Shown here: in pieces, positions 1 to 7,127 of the stretch | Layout of the letters: the number at the start of each line of letters is the position of its first letter | How positions within the stretch are numbered: the first letter of the stretch is position 1 | Assembly: GCA_031258265.1 (NCBI GenBank) | Contig: JAIRNB010000098.1 | Coordinates: 1-11,192 of the forward strand | Direction of reading: 5' to 3' | Origin: Treponema sp. | GTDB lineage: Bacteria; Spirochaetota; Spirochaetia; Treponematales; Breznakiellaceae | Length of the DNA stretch: 11,192 nucleotides | Position numbers and translations under genes: made by a program | Notes under the pieces: generated by a model | Databases searched by the model: none | The model's input: the letters and a program-made list of their open reading frames with translations, nothing else | What the model was told of the DNA's origin: nothing

Positions 1-146
1 CCTTCTATCTCCTTCAACTTCTCACCGTTCGCCTGTAATACCATCCACAAATACGCCCCCAGCGGCGCCCCCTCCCCCACACCCCTTCCCCTCTCTATTA
101 TCCCCCGCAGCTCCTCCCCCCGCAACCTCGCCGTATGTGGGGCGGC
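1..146 (-). pseudogene. Open reading frame running off the left edge, possible gene fragment
   Basis: The minus strand is open from an in-frame TAA at 149-147 to the window edge. The deduced peptide has a natural look: a charged amphipathic stretch (ELRGIIERGRGVGEGAPLG) followed by AYLWMVLQANGEKLKEIE. No ATG opens the frame. The only candidate start is TTG at 125-123, with GAGG directly against it and no spacing, so this looks more like the interior of a gene cut by the repeat-rich DNA beside it than a true 5' end. I do not recognise the family. The sequence to the left of the window would decide whether a gene continues. Confidence 0.35.
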
Positions 147-225
147 TTATTTTGGTGAAACTCCCGGCGCAAAGGTGAAACGTCTACCGGCGCTATGCGA
201 AGCCGCATTTGTTAAATAACAGCCC

Positions 226-282
226 GCCGGCAGGGATGCCGGCTGTGATAAACGCATACGTTTTTGTGGCTTTTGTTCCAGC
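226..282. repeat. Direct repeat unit, copy 1, with internal hairpin
   Basis: The unit begins with a 7-base stem (GCCGGCA at 226-232, TGCCGGC at 237-243) and ends in TTTTGTTCCAGC. Positions 236-282 match 328-374 with only 3 mismatches in 47 bases. The two units start 92 bases apart. Such a short duplicated hairpin unit outside genes is typical of a dispersed intergenic repeat. Confidence 0.8.
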
Positions 283-317
283 CCAAACCTGCGGTTTGTG
301 CCGTGCGCGCCGGTCTG

Positions 318-374
318 GCCGGCATGAATGCCGGCTGTGATAGTCGCATACGTTTTTGCGGCTTTTGTTCCAGC
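318..374. repeat. Direct repeat unit, copy 2, with internal hairpin
   Basis: Second copy of the unit at 226-282, with the same opening stem (GCCGGCA at 318-324, TGCCGGC at 329-335) but a different loop (TGAA rather than GGGA). The stem is conserved while the loop varies, which suggests that the hairpin matters. Its right end overlaps the palindrome at 373-404 by two bases. Confidence 0.8.
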
Positions 375-404
375 TAAAAAATGGCATGGATGCCATTTTT
401 TAGC
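373..404. terminator. Perfect 15-base inverted repeat, possible bidirectional terminator
   Basis: GCTAAAAAATGGCAT (373-387) and its exact complement (390-404) flank two G residues. In either direction the core stem TGGCAT/ATGCCA is followed by six T, as in a rho-independent terminator. It lies about 130 bases past the stop of the minus-strand response regulator and could end that transcript. A role as part of a mobile repeat is equally possible. Confidence 0.45.
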
Positions 405-532
405 AGCGCAAGGGATTGGAGGGGCGCGCAGACCTGAAGGGGCTGCGCGTTCCCAAAGGGAATGAAGCGAAGCGGAACCCCGAAAAGCCCGGTTTTTTGG
501 CGCAGCCAAAAAATGCGCCCAAAAAAATAATA

Positions 533-1177
533 TTATCCCGCTGGACGGCTGACCCATTCGATGGCAAGTTGTTTAAGTTCCTGGGTGGTGCCGCAGCGCA
601 GCTTGTCTTTAATGTGTTCCTTGTGGGTGTCAATGGTCTTGGCGCTTAGGTTTAGTTTTACGGCGATCTCCAGCGTACCAAGTCCCTTTCCCAGCAGATT
701 GAAAATTTGAAACTGCCGGTCGGAGAGTTTTTCCACCGAAACCAGGGGTCGTTTCCCGCCGCCCTCAGGACAGCCGGACAGCCGTTCCCGCTGGGCTTCG
801 CTGAAGTAGGTTTCCCCCGCCAGGACCGTTTCGCTGGCCTCGATTACCTTGTTTCCCGCTTCGGTTTTCATGATATAGCCCCGGCCCCCGGCCTTAAGCA
901 CCCGCTCCGCATAGTAACGCTCGTCGTGCATGGAAAGTACCAGTACGGCGATTTTTGGAAAACGGCGGTGCATCACTTTGAGCAGATCCAGGCCGTCCTC
1001 GTTTCCCAGGTTTAGGTCCAGGATAACAAGGTCCGGCTTTTTTTCCGCGGCAAGTTCCAGGGCCTCTTTAGAATCTTTGGCTTCCCCCACCACGGTATAA
1101 CCTTCCCGGCTGCCGAGGAGGGAACTAAGGCCCTTGCTAAAAAGAGGATGATCTTCGACGATCATAATTTTTACCAC
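533..1177 (-). CDS. NarL/LuxR-family response regulator
   Basis: A 214-residue two-component regulator. Residues 1-118 form the receiver domain: acidic pair E8/D9, phospho-acceptor Asp54 (in VILDLN), Ser82 in the switch position and Lys104 in YIMKTEAG. Residues about 150-205 form a LuxR-type helix-turn-helix (LSDRQFQIFNLLGKGLGTLE, then IAVKLNLSAKTIDTHKEHIK). Length is normal for the family. The start is GTG at 1177. The next candidate, ATG at 1165, would remove most of the first beta strand, and a stop lies in frame upstream of the GTG. A weak AAGG lies two bases before the GTG. It is divergent from the sensor kinase at 1254 across 76 bases, which marks them as cognate partners. Its likely targets are that divergent region and the importer promoter (inference). 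Confidence 0.93.
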   Translation of the reverse strand: MVKIMIVEDHPLFSKGLSSLLGSREGYTVVGEAKDSKEALELAAEKKPDLVILDLNLGNEDGLDLLKVMHRRFPKIAVLVLSMHDERYYAERVLKAGGRGYIMKTEAGNKVIEASETVLAGETYFSEAQRERLSGCPEGGGKRPLVSVEKLSDRQFQIFNLLGKGLGTLEIAVKLNLSAKTIDTHKEHIKDKLRCGTTQELKQLAIEWVSRPAG

Positions 1178-1183
1178 AGCCTT

Positions 1184-1221
1184 AGTATACTTTACCCGGA
1201 TTCCCTTAACTATAGTATAAT
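1184..1221. promoter_or_regulatory. Divergent regulator/kinase promoter region with interleaved -10 boxes
   Basis: TATAAT at 1216-1221 suits the plus-strand kinase, with a start site near 1228. On the minus strand TATACT occurs at 1219-1214 and again at 1189-1184, both suitable for the regulator. The hexamer AGTATA therefore occurs twice, exactly 30 bases apart (1184 and 1214), about three helical turns. No good -35 hexamer was found for either direction, which suggests activator-dependent or autoregulated transcription. Motif calls are by eye. Confidence 0.4.
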
Positions 1222-1253
1222 TTCCCTATGGGCGGCCCGGCGGTTTTGATGCG

Positions 1254-3359
1254 ATGCGTATAGCCATGTTTCTTAATAACCTGGACGGGGAGTACCAGCT
1301 TTCCGTATACCGGGGAGTCCGGGAGGAGGCCCGGGAATTAGGGATCGGCCTTCTCTGTATCCAGTGCGGAGAACTGGGCGGAAAGGACAGCTCCCCCGCC
1401 GGCGCTTTTCCGCCCCCTGAACTTATCGCCGCGGACGGCGTTTTGCTCCTCTCCACGGTTTTTGATGACATTGACGGGATTCCTGTTCCCCTTCCCCGGA
1501 AAACGGGCTTTCCCCTTCCCCTGGTTTCCATCGGCGTGCGGCTTCCCGGTTGCCCCTCCATCATGGTGAAAAACCGGGAATCCATGGAGCTGCTCATGGA
1601 ACACCTTATCATGGTCCACAGGTACCGGGACTTTATCTATGTGGGGGGCCCGGCGGGGCACCAGGATAACCTTACCCGGGAGGATGTGTTCCGCAAGGCC
1701 ATAAGCGGAGGCCGGAAAACTTTTCCCGGCCTCCGGGGCAAGGTGTACAGCGGCATATTCAACGATCTGTCGGGCGCGGAGATCATCCGGAACCACATGG
1801 CCCTTTATCCCGAAGCCCCGGATTGTATTGTCGCCGCCAGTGACAATATCGCTGCCGGGGTCCAGGAGCTGCTTCAAAGCCTCCAGGACAGCCGCTGGCG
1901 GAACTGCCCGGTCACGGGCTTTGACGATATTAGCCTGGCCCGGCTGGTAAAGCCGCCCCTTACCACGGTAAGGCAGCCCCTGGGAGAACAGGGCCGTATT
2001 GCCCTGCGGATCATCCGGGACCTGGTTTTGGGGAATCCGGCGGCCCCGGTCATCTATGTGGAATCCACACTGGTACTGCGTTCTTCCTGCGGCTGCCCCG
2101 AAAAGCCGGATGTTTTATCTGAGCTTCCCCCTGTCCGGGGTCCTTCCCCCTACGATACCGTTAAATCGGAATTCTATTCGATCAGCGTAAACACCCTGGG
2201 CCATAATCTGGCCCTTGTCAGCTCCCTCCCCGCCATGATCCCCTGCCTGGAAGCCTTTCTAACCCGCCTGCATGTGATCCGTTTCTATTTTGTTCTTTAC
2301 GGGGAACCCCTAAAGACAAGCGGCGGCCGGGGTCTTTTAATATTCGAGCGTTCAAAGGACGGGGACCGGTCCTACGCGGAGAATCCCCCGGTCCTGGATA
2401 CCGGTTCCTTTTTCGGCGGGCTTAAAACCGAGGGGGAATTCCAGGACCTCTGCTTTTTTCATCTCCGTTCCGGTGATGAGTACCTGGGTTTTGTGGTTTA
2501 CCAGGCCCCCGATCAGGTCTATCCCCATATATCCGGCGGCGTTGTCTTTATTGCCAACGCGGTACGCCGCCTCCGCTCCATGGAGGATGAAAAGGAACGG
2601 GCCCGTAAACTTGAACAGGAGGTAGTCTACCGTACCAGGGACCTGCTGGAACTCAACCGCAAGCTCCAGGAAGAGGCGGAACGCCGGATCGCCGTGGAAG
2701 CGGAGGTTTTAAGGATCAGCGATCTGGAGAGGCGGCGTTTCAGCGCGGATCTCCACGACGACATCTGCCAGCGTCTGGCGGGAATTTCCATGTTCTGCAA
2801 GAGCCTTATTAACCAGGACGCGCCGGCGGTATTTTTGCCGGAACTATCCGAGCTTATCGACGAAACCCTGGTCCGTACCCGCCGCTACGCCCACGATTCC
2901 TTCCCCATGGACCTGGATGCCTTTGGTCTGCGGGAGGCCATCGCCGGACTCTGCGACAGCGTGAGCCGGGAGGGGGGTATCCCCTGTACCCTTTCCTGGA
3001 CAGCGCCGGAAAGCCTCCCCCTGAACCGCAACCAGGAACTCAATATTTACCGGATCATCCAGGAGGCCCTGCAGAATGTACTGAAACATTCCGGGGCGGC
3101 CCTGGCCCGGGTGGAACTAAGCGGGGGGGACGCAAAGTCCCTGCGGCTGCGGATTGTGGACAATGGCAGGGGCATGGCTGGAAAGGACAGGAAAGGCTGG
3201 CGGCAGCGATCCCTGGGCCTCCGTTCCATGGAATACCGGGCCCACCAGCTGGGGGCGGAATACCGCCTGAATTCCAGAAAGGGCGCTACCTCGGTGGAGG
3301 TTCTCATCCCCCTGGGGGAACCGCCGGTAAATTCTTCAGATTCACCGGATTGTTCATAG
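1254..3359 (+). CDS. Hybrid sensor histidine kinase with cytoplasmic LacI-type ligand domain
   Basis: A 701-residue protein without signal peptide or membrane segment, so a cytosolic sensor. Residues 1-281 resemble the periplasmic-binding-protein-like effector domain of LacI/GalR repressors (VTGFDDI at 220-226, TTVRQPLGEQG at 237-247, ending SSCGC), but the DNA-binding helix-turn-helix is missing. Residues about 300-440 look like a GAF-like linker domain (weak call). A coiled coil spans about 441-490. The HisKA_3 helix holds the phospho-acceptor His501 in SADLHDD. The ATPase domain shows the N box EALQNVLKHS (604-613), DNGRGM (636-641) and GLRSM (655-659). The ATG at 1254 is the only start in frame, and its ribosome binding site is poor. 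It faces the response regulator and precedes a sugar importer by 103 bases. The ligand is probably a sugar or sugar derivative (inference). Confidence 0.92.
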   Translation: MRIAMFLNNLDGEYQLSVYRGVREEARELGIGLLCIQCGELGGKDSSPAGAFPPPELIAADGVLLLSTVFDDIDGIPVPLPRKTGFPLPLVSIGVRLPGCPSIMVKNRESMELLMEHLIMVHRYRDFIYVGGPAGHQDNLTREDVFRKAISGGRKTFPGLRGKVYSGIFNDLSGAEIIRNHMALYPEAPDCIVAASDNIAAGVQELLQSLQDSRWRNCPVTGFDDISLARLVKPPLTTVRQPLGEQGRIALRIIRDLVLGNPAAPVIYVESTLVLRSSCGCPEKPDVLSELPPVRGPSPYDTVKSEFYSISVNTLGHNLALVSSLPAMIPCLEAFLTRLHVIRFYFVLYGEPLKTSGGRGLLIFERSKDGDRSYAENPPVLDTGSFFGGLKTEGEFQDLCFFHLRSGDEYLGFVVYQAPDQVYPHISGGVVFIANAVRRLRSMEDEKERARKLEQEVVYRTRDLLELNRKLQEEAERRIAVEAEVLRISDLERRRFSADLHDDICQRLAGISMFCKSLINQDAPAVFLPELSELIDETLVRTRRYAHDSFPMDLDAFGLREAIAGLCDSVSREGGIPCTLSWTAPESLPLNRNQELNIYRIIQEALQNVLKHSGAALARVELSGGDAKSLRLRIVDNGRGMAGKDRKGWRQRSLGLRSMEYRAHQLGAEYRLNSRKGATSVEVLIPLGEPPVNSSDSPDCS

Positions 3360-3390
3360 GGAAAACTCCTGATACCTCCCGGCCCGGACA

Positions 3391-3396
3391 TATAAT
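3391..3396 (+). promoter_or_regulatory. Candidate -10 box of the importer operon
   Basis: A perfect TATAAT lies in the 103-base gap between kinase and solute-binding protein, 67 bases before the ATG. No recognisable -35 lies 15-19 bases upstream, where the DNA is GC-rich (CCTCCCGGCCCGG). That fits a promoter needing an activator, plausibly the neighbouring response regulator, and would let the importer be expressed separately from the kinase. Confidence 0.4.
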
Positions 3397-3462
3397 AAAA
3401 TTATTCAAGGCTTTTGCTTTAAGGCGGCCAATATCACCATTACTCACTAACGGAGGAACACT

Positions 3463-5121
3463 ATGAGAAAAGCGATCATGACGGTTCTGCTTCTCTGCCT
3501 TGCCCTTTCGGTCTTTGCCACCGGCGGACGGCAGTCCGGGGGAAGGGAGGCCAGCAGCGACCCTAATTATCCGATAGAAATTTCGGTATTCACCCAGGCC
3601 CAGCGCCAGCAGCCCCCGGCCAGCAACAAGTTCTACCGGCTCCTCAAGGAAAAATTCAATGTCACTATCAAGTGGGACATCCTGGTGGGGGACCGGAATC
3701 AGAAACGGGGTATCATGATCGCCTCCGGCGACTACCCCGACATGATTGAGATCAACGAGACCGCCTTTATTGACGCCGGGGCCCTTATCCCCCTGGAGGA
3801 CCTTATTGAAAAAGAGGCCCCCAATGTGGCCCGCCACTACAAGGAGGGCGGGGCATGGGAAAAAGCCCGCTGGGACGACGGTCACATCTACTACATGATC
3901 AACTACGGTATCGTTCACGGCCAGTACTGGCAGCCCGTTTACAATGATTCCGCCCTCTGGGTTCAGAAGGAAGTCCTTAAAGAGGCGGGTTATCCCAAGA
4001 TCACCACGATGGATGAGTATTTCGATCTCCTTATCAACTATGCGAAGAAACATCCCACGATTGACGGCGCTACCACCATTCCTTTTACCATTCTTACCTA
4101 CGACTGGCACGCCTTCTGTCTGTGGAATCCCCCCAACTTCCTGGCGGGCTACCCCAACGAGGGGAACGGTACGGTGGATCCCGTGACTCACAAGTACGAA
4201 AACTTCTTTACCCAGGATATTTCCAAACGCTGGTTTAAGAAGCTTAACGAGCTCAACGCCCAGGGCTATATCGACCGTTCCGCCTTTGTAGACAACTACG
4301 ATCAGTACCTGGCAAAACTGTCCGCCGGTCGTGTGCTGGGTATGCACGACCAGTATTGGCAGTTCAACCAGGCGGACTATGCCTTACGGGATTCCGGCCG
4401 TTATAACCGCAGTTTTGTGGGCCTCCCCATCGTGTTTGATAAGAGCATCAAACCCCGCTACCGGAACCTCCCCATTCCCAACCTGGGGCGCGGCGGCGGC
4501 ATCAGCGTCAAGGCGAAAGACCCGGTCCGGATCACGCGCTTTATCAACGGGTACATGGACGAGGAATTCCAGCGGACCTGCGCCTGGGGTATCGAAGGGG
4601 AAGACTGGCAGTACGACGCCAGCCGTAAACCCTACCGAACCCCGGAACAGCGGGCCAACTGGGAAAACGACGCCTGGCAGGTGGCTAACACCAACCTCCT
4701 GATGCGGGATGTGTTTCCCAAACTGGAAGGTTCTTTTAGTGACGGACACCCCACGGACCTTACCTGGTATCCCCCGGAACGGGAAGCCATGCTCCGGCCC
4801 GAGGACAGGGAACTTTTCGCCGCCTATGGGGTGAATAATTCCAACGAGATCATGGACAAGAACCCCGCCCCCAATTCCCTGTGGTTCCCCACCTGGAGTA
4901 TGCCCAATCCCCCGGACGGTTCGGAGGCCCAGATGGCCTATGCCAAGGCCGAACTGACCATGAAAAAGTACCTCCCCATGGTTATTACCTGCCCGCCGGC
5001 CCAGTTTGAAAGCACCTGGACTGAGTATGTAAACCAGATGAGGGCCGACGGCATTGCCAAGTATGAAGCCTATATGCAGGAACAGCTTAACGCCCGGATC
5101 AAAGCCTGGAGCGGCAGATAG
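3463..5121 (+). CDS. ABC transporter extracellular solute-binding protein (LplA-like, family 1)
   Basis: A 552-residue exported binding protein that captures a carbohydrate, probably an oligosaccharide, for the two permeases after it. The ATG follows a strong ribosome binding site, GGAGG six bases upstream. Residues 1-19 form a signal peptide (MRKAIMTVLLLCLALSVFA) with a likely cleavage after VFA and a Gly-rich start TGGRQSGG. No convincing lipobox is seen, since the only early Cys (12) sits inside the hydrophobic core. The segment DYPDMIEINETAFIDAGALI followed by PLEDLIEKEAPN is typical of the large solute-binding proteins that travel with LplB and YtcP-type permeases. Length fits that group. 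The exact substrate cannot be read from the sequence. Confidence 0.9.
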   Translation: MRKAIMTVLLLCLALSVFATGGRQSGGREASSDPNYPIEISVFTQAQRQQPPASNKFYRLLKEKFNVTIKWDILVGDRNQKRGIMIASGDYPDMIEINETAFIDAGALIPLEDLIEKEAPNVARHYKEGGAWEKARWDDGHIYYMINYGIVHGQYWQPVYNDSALWVQKEVLKEAGYPKITTMDEYFDLLINYAKKHPTIDGATTIPFTILTYDWHAFCLWNPPNFLAGYPNEGNGTVDPVTHKYENFFTQDISKRWFKKLNELNAQGYIDRSAFVDNYDQYLAKLSAGRVLGMHDQYWQFNQADYALRDSGRYNRSFVGLPIVFDKSIKPRYRNLPIPNLGRGGGISVKAKDPVRITRFINGYMDEEFQRTCAWGIEGEDWQYDASRKPYRTPEQRANWENDAWQVANTNLLMRDVFPKLEGSFSDGHPTDLTWYPPEREAMLRPEDRELFAAYGVNNSNEIMDKNPAPNSLWFPTWSMPNPPDGSEAQMAYAKAELTMKKYLPMVITCPPAQFESTWTEYVNQMRADGIAKYEAYMQEQLNARIKAWSGR

Positions 5122-5152
5122 GCGGAACTGCGGAACGGAAATTTGAAAACCC

Positions 5153-5173
5153 GCGGCCCGGCTTCCGGGCCGC
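5153..5173 (+). promoter_or_regulatory. Strong hairpin between binding protein and first permease
   Basis: GCGGCCCGG (5153-5161) and CCGGGCCGC (5165-5173) form a perfect 9-base stem with loop CTT, entirely GC in the stem. It lies 31 bases after the binding-protein stop and 17 before the permease ATG. No T-run follows, so it is not a classical terminator. In binding-protein-dependent importers such a hairpin commonly protects the upstream mRNA from 3' decay and lowers permease output. That role is inferred here. Confidence 0.65.
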
Positions 5174-5190
5174 ATCTTGAGGGGGGGTAC

Positions 5191-6138
5191 ATGAAAAAGA
5201 CAGCGGGACAACTGCCGGCATACCGGGAAAAGAGTTTTTTAGAGAAAATATTCATCCAAAAACAGCTTGTTTTCATGTCCCTGCCCCTTGTCCTCTACGT
5301 TATTCTCTTTTCGTATGTGCCTCTGTGGGGCTGGACCATGGCGTTCCAGAATTTCAGGCCCGCCCGGACCTTTTGGAAACAAGAGTGGGTGGGTCTTCGC
5401 TGGTTCAGCTTTCTGTTTCAGGATCAGGTGTTTTTACGGGACATCCGTAACAGCATCTGCATGAGCCTGATCAACACATCCCTGGGCTTCATCACCGCCA
5501 TTGCCTTTGCCCTGCTCCTCAACGAATTAAGAAAGGTAATGTTCAAACGGGTCATTCAGACCGTTTCATACCTTCCCCATTTCCTTTCCTGGGTTATCGT
5601 TACGGGACTGGTGTCGAACATGCTGTCCGTGGACAGCGGGGCTATCAATGAACTGCTCCTGTCCCTGCGTCTTATCAAAGAACCCCTGCTTTGGCTGGGG
5701 ATACCCAAATATTTTTGGGGAATTGTCGGCGCGACCTACGTCTGGAAAGAGGTGGGCTGGAACACAATCATCTACCTGGCGGCCATTGTGGGCATCGATC
5801 CCACCCTGTACGAGGCCGCCGAAATTGACGGCTGTAACCGTTACCGGAAGATGTGGCATATTACCCTGCCGGGCATAAAGCCCACCATCATCATTCTTTT
5901 GATCATGAGCATCGGCCGTATCCTGGACGCCGGTTTTGAGCTCCAGTACCTTTTACGGAACGGCCTTATCCAGGATGTGTCTGACACCATAGATATTTTT
6001 GTACTTGAATTCGGCTTCCGCAACAACAACTTTGCCCTGGCCACCGCCGCGGGGATGTTTAAGAACATTGTCAATGTAACCCTTATCTTTATGGCGAACT
6101 GGATCGCAAAAAAAGCCGGGGAGGAGCGGTTAATATAA
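5191..6138 (+). CDS. Carbohydrate ABC transporter permease, LplB-type
   Basis: A 315-residue inner-membrane permease with about six membrane segments, for example residues 27-45 (VFMSLPLVLYVILFSYVPL), 92-110, 128-146 and 231-243. The EAA loop that docks on the ATPase is at 208-229 (YEAAEIDGCNRYRKMWHITL, then PG). I chose the ATG at 5191 because a run of seven G lies just upstream. A TTG at 5143 would add 16 residues but has no ribosome binding site and reads through the 5153-5173 hairpin. Its stop overlaps the ATG of the next permease by one base (TAATG), so the two are translationally coupled and likely form the heterodimeric pore. Confidence 0.92.
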   Translation: MKKTAGQLPAYREKSFLEKIFIQKQLVFMSLPLVLYVILFSYVPLWGWTMAFQNFRPARTFWKQEWVGLRWFSFLFQDQVFLRDIRNSICMSLINTSLGFITAIAFALLLNELRKVMFKRVIQTVSYLPHFLSWVIVTGLVSNMLSVDSGAINELLLSLRLIKEPLLWLGIPKYFWGIVGATYVWKEVGWNTIIYLAAIVGIDPTLYEAAEIDGCNRYRKMWHITLPGIKPTIIILLIMSIGRILDAGFELQYLLRNGLIQDVSDTIDIFVLEFGFRNNNFALATAAGMFKNIVNVTLIFMANWIAKKAGEERLI

Positions 6139-7004
6139 TGAAATTCACGGACCGTACATTATCCAGGCTGGAAAACAGGATTTTCACCACCGCCAATACC
6201 GTGGTAATGCTACTGATCGTCATTTGCACCCTTTATCCCTTTTGGAACACTATTGTTGTTTCCCTTAATCAGGCCACCGATACCCTCCGGGGGGGCCTTA
6301 CCTTTTGGCCTCGCAAATTTTCGCTGCAGAATTATAGGATCGTCTTTGCCACCGGCACCATCTACAACGCCTTTCTTATTTCCGTAAGCCGGACCATCAT
6401 AAACACCATTGTTAATGTGTTTTTTACGTCGATGATCGCCTTTGCCCTTTCCCGCAGGGAATTTGTACTCCGTAAACCCTTTACCATGATACTTATTCTG
6501 GCCATGTACGTGAACGCGGGGCTTATTCCCAACTATTTCCTGATGCGGAGCCTCCACCTTACCAACAGCTTTCTCGTGTATGTCGTCCCCGGCATCGTCA
6601 ACGCCTTTAACTTCGTGGTAATCCGCACCTACATGCGGACCCTGCCGGAAAGCATTATCGAATCCGCCCGGATCGACGGCTGCGGGGACTTTTGGATCTT
6701 CATCCGGATTATCCTGCCCCTCTGCCTCCCCGTGCTGGCAACCATCGCCCTTTTTGTGGCTGTGGAATCCTGGAACGCCTGGTTTGACACCCTCATCTAC
6801 AATTCCGGCGAACCCCTGCTCCACAGCCTCCAGTACAAACTCATGGAGTACATCCAATCCAGCCAAAGCCAGGCGAAAAGCGCCGGTGACGTGGCATCCA
6901 TGTCCATGCAGAGTACCCAGGGTATGGTGACGCCGGTCAGTATCCGGGCGGCGGTTACGGTCATAGCCGCCCTGCCCATCATGCTTGTCTACCCCTTTAT
7001 GTAG
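6138..7004 (+). CDS. Carbohydrate ABC transporter permease, YtcP/LplC-type, cut short by an in-frame TAG
   Basis: The second permease of the importer, 288 residues as read, with about six membrane segments (for example 19-34, 77-104, 115-132, 193-209) and an EAA loop at 174-194 (IIESARIDGCGDFWIFIRII). It starts on the overlapping ATG at 6138, with GGAGGAG 11 bases upstream. The frame stops at TAG 7002-7004, directly after LVYPFM. The same frame then reads RYFVVGLNVGSVKE to a second TAG at 7047-7049, which is the tail this family normally has after a PF-x-Q motif. One C-to-T change of CAG to TAG explains the stop. It may be a real nonsense mutation, a readthrough site or a sequencing error. 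No ATPase gene lies in the window, so a shared one encoded elsewhere is expected. Confidence 0.88.
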   Translation: MKFTDRTLSRLENRIFTTANTVVMLLIVICTLYPFWNTIVVSLNQATDTLRGGLTFWPRKFSLQNYRIVFATGTIYNAFLISVSRTIINTIVNVFFTSMIAFALSRREFVLRKPFTMILILAMYVNAGLIPNYFLMRSLHLTNSFLVYVVPGIVNAFNFVVIRTYMRTLPESIIESARIDGCGDFWIFIRIILPLCLPVLATIALFVAVESWNAWFDTLIYNSGEPLLHSLQYKLMEYIQSSQSQAKSAGDVASMSMQSTQGMVTPVSIRAAVTVIAALPIMLVYPFM

Positions 7005-7049
7005 CGTTACTTTGTGGTGGGCCTCAACGTGGGCAGCGTCAAAGAGTAG
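7005..7049 (+). pseudogene. Detached C-terminal tail of the second permease
   Basis: Fourteen codons (RYFVVGLNVGSVKE) and a TAG continue in the same frame after the premature stop. The motif YFV-x-G-x-x-x-G-S/A-x-K is the usual terminus of this permease family. Its intact state suggests that the stop is recent, an error, or sometimes read through. Confidence 0.75.
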
Positions 7050-7057
7050 GATAGGGG

Positions 7058-7073
7058 GGGAGGGTTTCCTCCC
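7058..7073 (+). terminator. Weak hairpin after the importer operon
   Basis: GGGAGG (7058-7063) pairs with CCTCCC (7068-7073) around GTTT, 8 bases after the full-length permease stop. Only TT and later TTT follow, so termination would be inefficient or rho-assisted. Confidence 0.4.
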
Positions 7074-7082
7074 TTGGCCCTT

Positions 7083-7106
7083 TCCATAATGTGTCTACAT
7101 TATGGA
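7083..7106. repeat. Perfect 10-base inverted repeat at the edge of the AT-rich island
   Basis: TCCATAATGT (7083-7092) and ACATTATGGA (7097-7106) flank GTCT. It sits between the convergent importer operon and vapC, exactly where the base composition changes from GC-rich to AT-rich. It could end transcripts from both sides or mark the end of an inserted segment. The T-runs needed for a classical terminator are poor. Confidence 0.55.
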
Positions 7107-7127
7107 CAGACTCTATTTACAATCTTT

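Larger units (their letters stand above)
150..532. other. Repeat-rich intergenic region, no convincing gene
   Basis: About 380 bases between the left-edge frame and the response regulator. Open frames exist on both strands, but none has a ribosome binding site or a protein-like composition, and they run through inverted repeats. The stretch holds an imperfect tandem repeat beginning GGTGAAAC (154 and 174), the two 57-base units, the 373-404 palindrome, and small stems at 425-431/443-449 (CGCGCAG/CTGCGCG), 450-454/458-462 (TTCCC/GGGAA) and 493-501/505-513 (TTTTTTGGC/GCCAAAAAA). This series of stems could be a folded RNA or decayed mobile repeats. Confidence 0.6.

Noticed and set aside
226..374. 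CRISPR-like array from regularly spaced repeats
   Set aside because: Only two units, 92 bases apart, with an imperfect match; the spacing and unit size do not fit, and no cas genes are present.
493..513. Rho-independent terminator of the response regulator
   Set aside because: In the transcribed direction the T-run precedes the stem rather than following it; the 373-404 palindrome is the better candidate.
147..557. 136-residue minus-strand frame over the left repeats
   Set aside because: It reads through both repeat units and the 15-base palindrome and overlaps the response-regulator end; it is repeat-derived and shows no protein family.
3304..4347. Long 347-residue minus-strand open frame
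   Set aside because: Antisense to the end of the kinase and the solute-binding protein; GC-rich codon bias creates such mirror frames.
5143..5190. N-terminal extension of the first permease from TTG
   Set aside because: No ribosome binding site, and the extension is encoded by the GC hairpin; ATG 5191 has a strong G-rich site.
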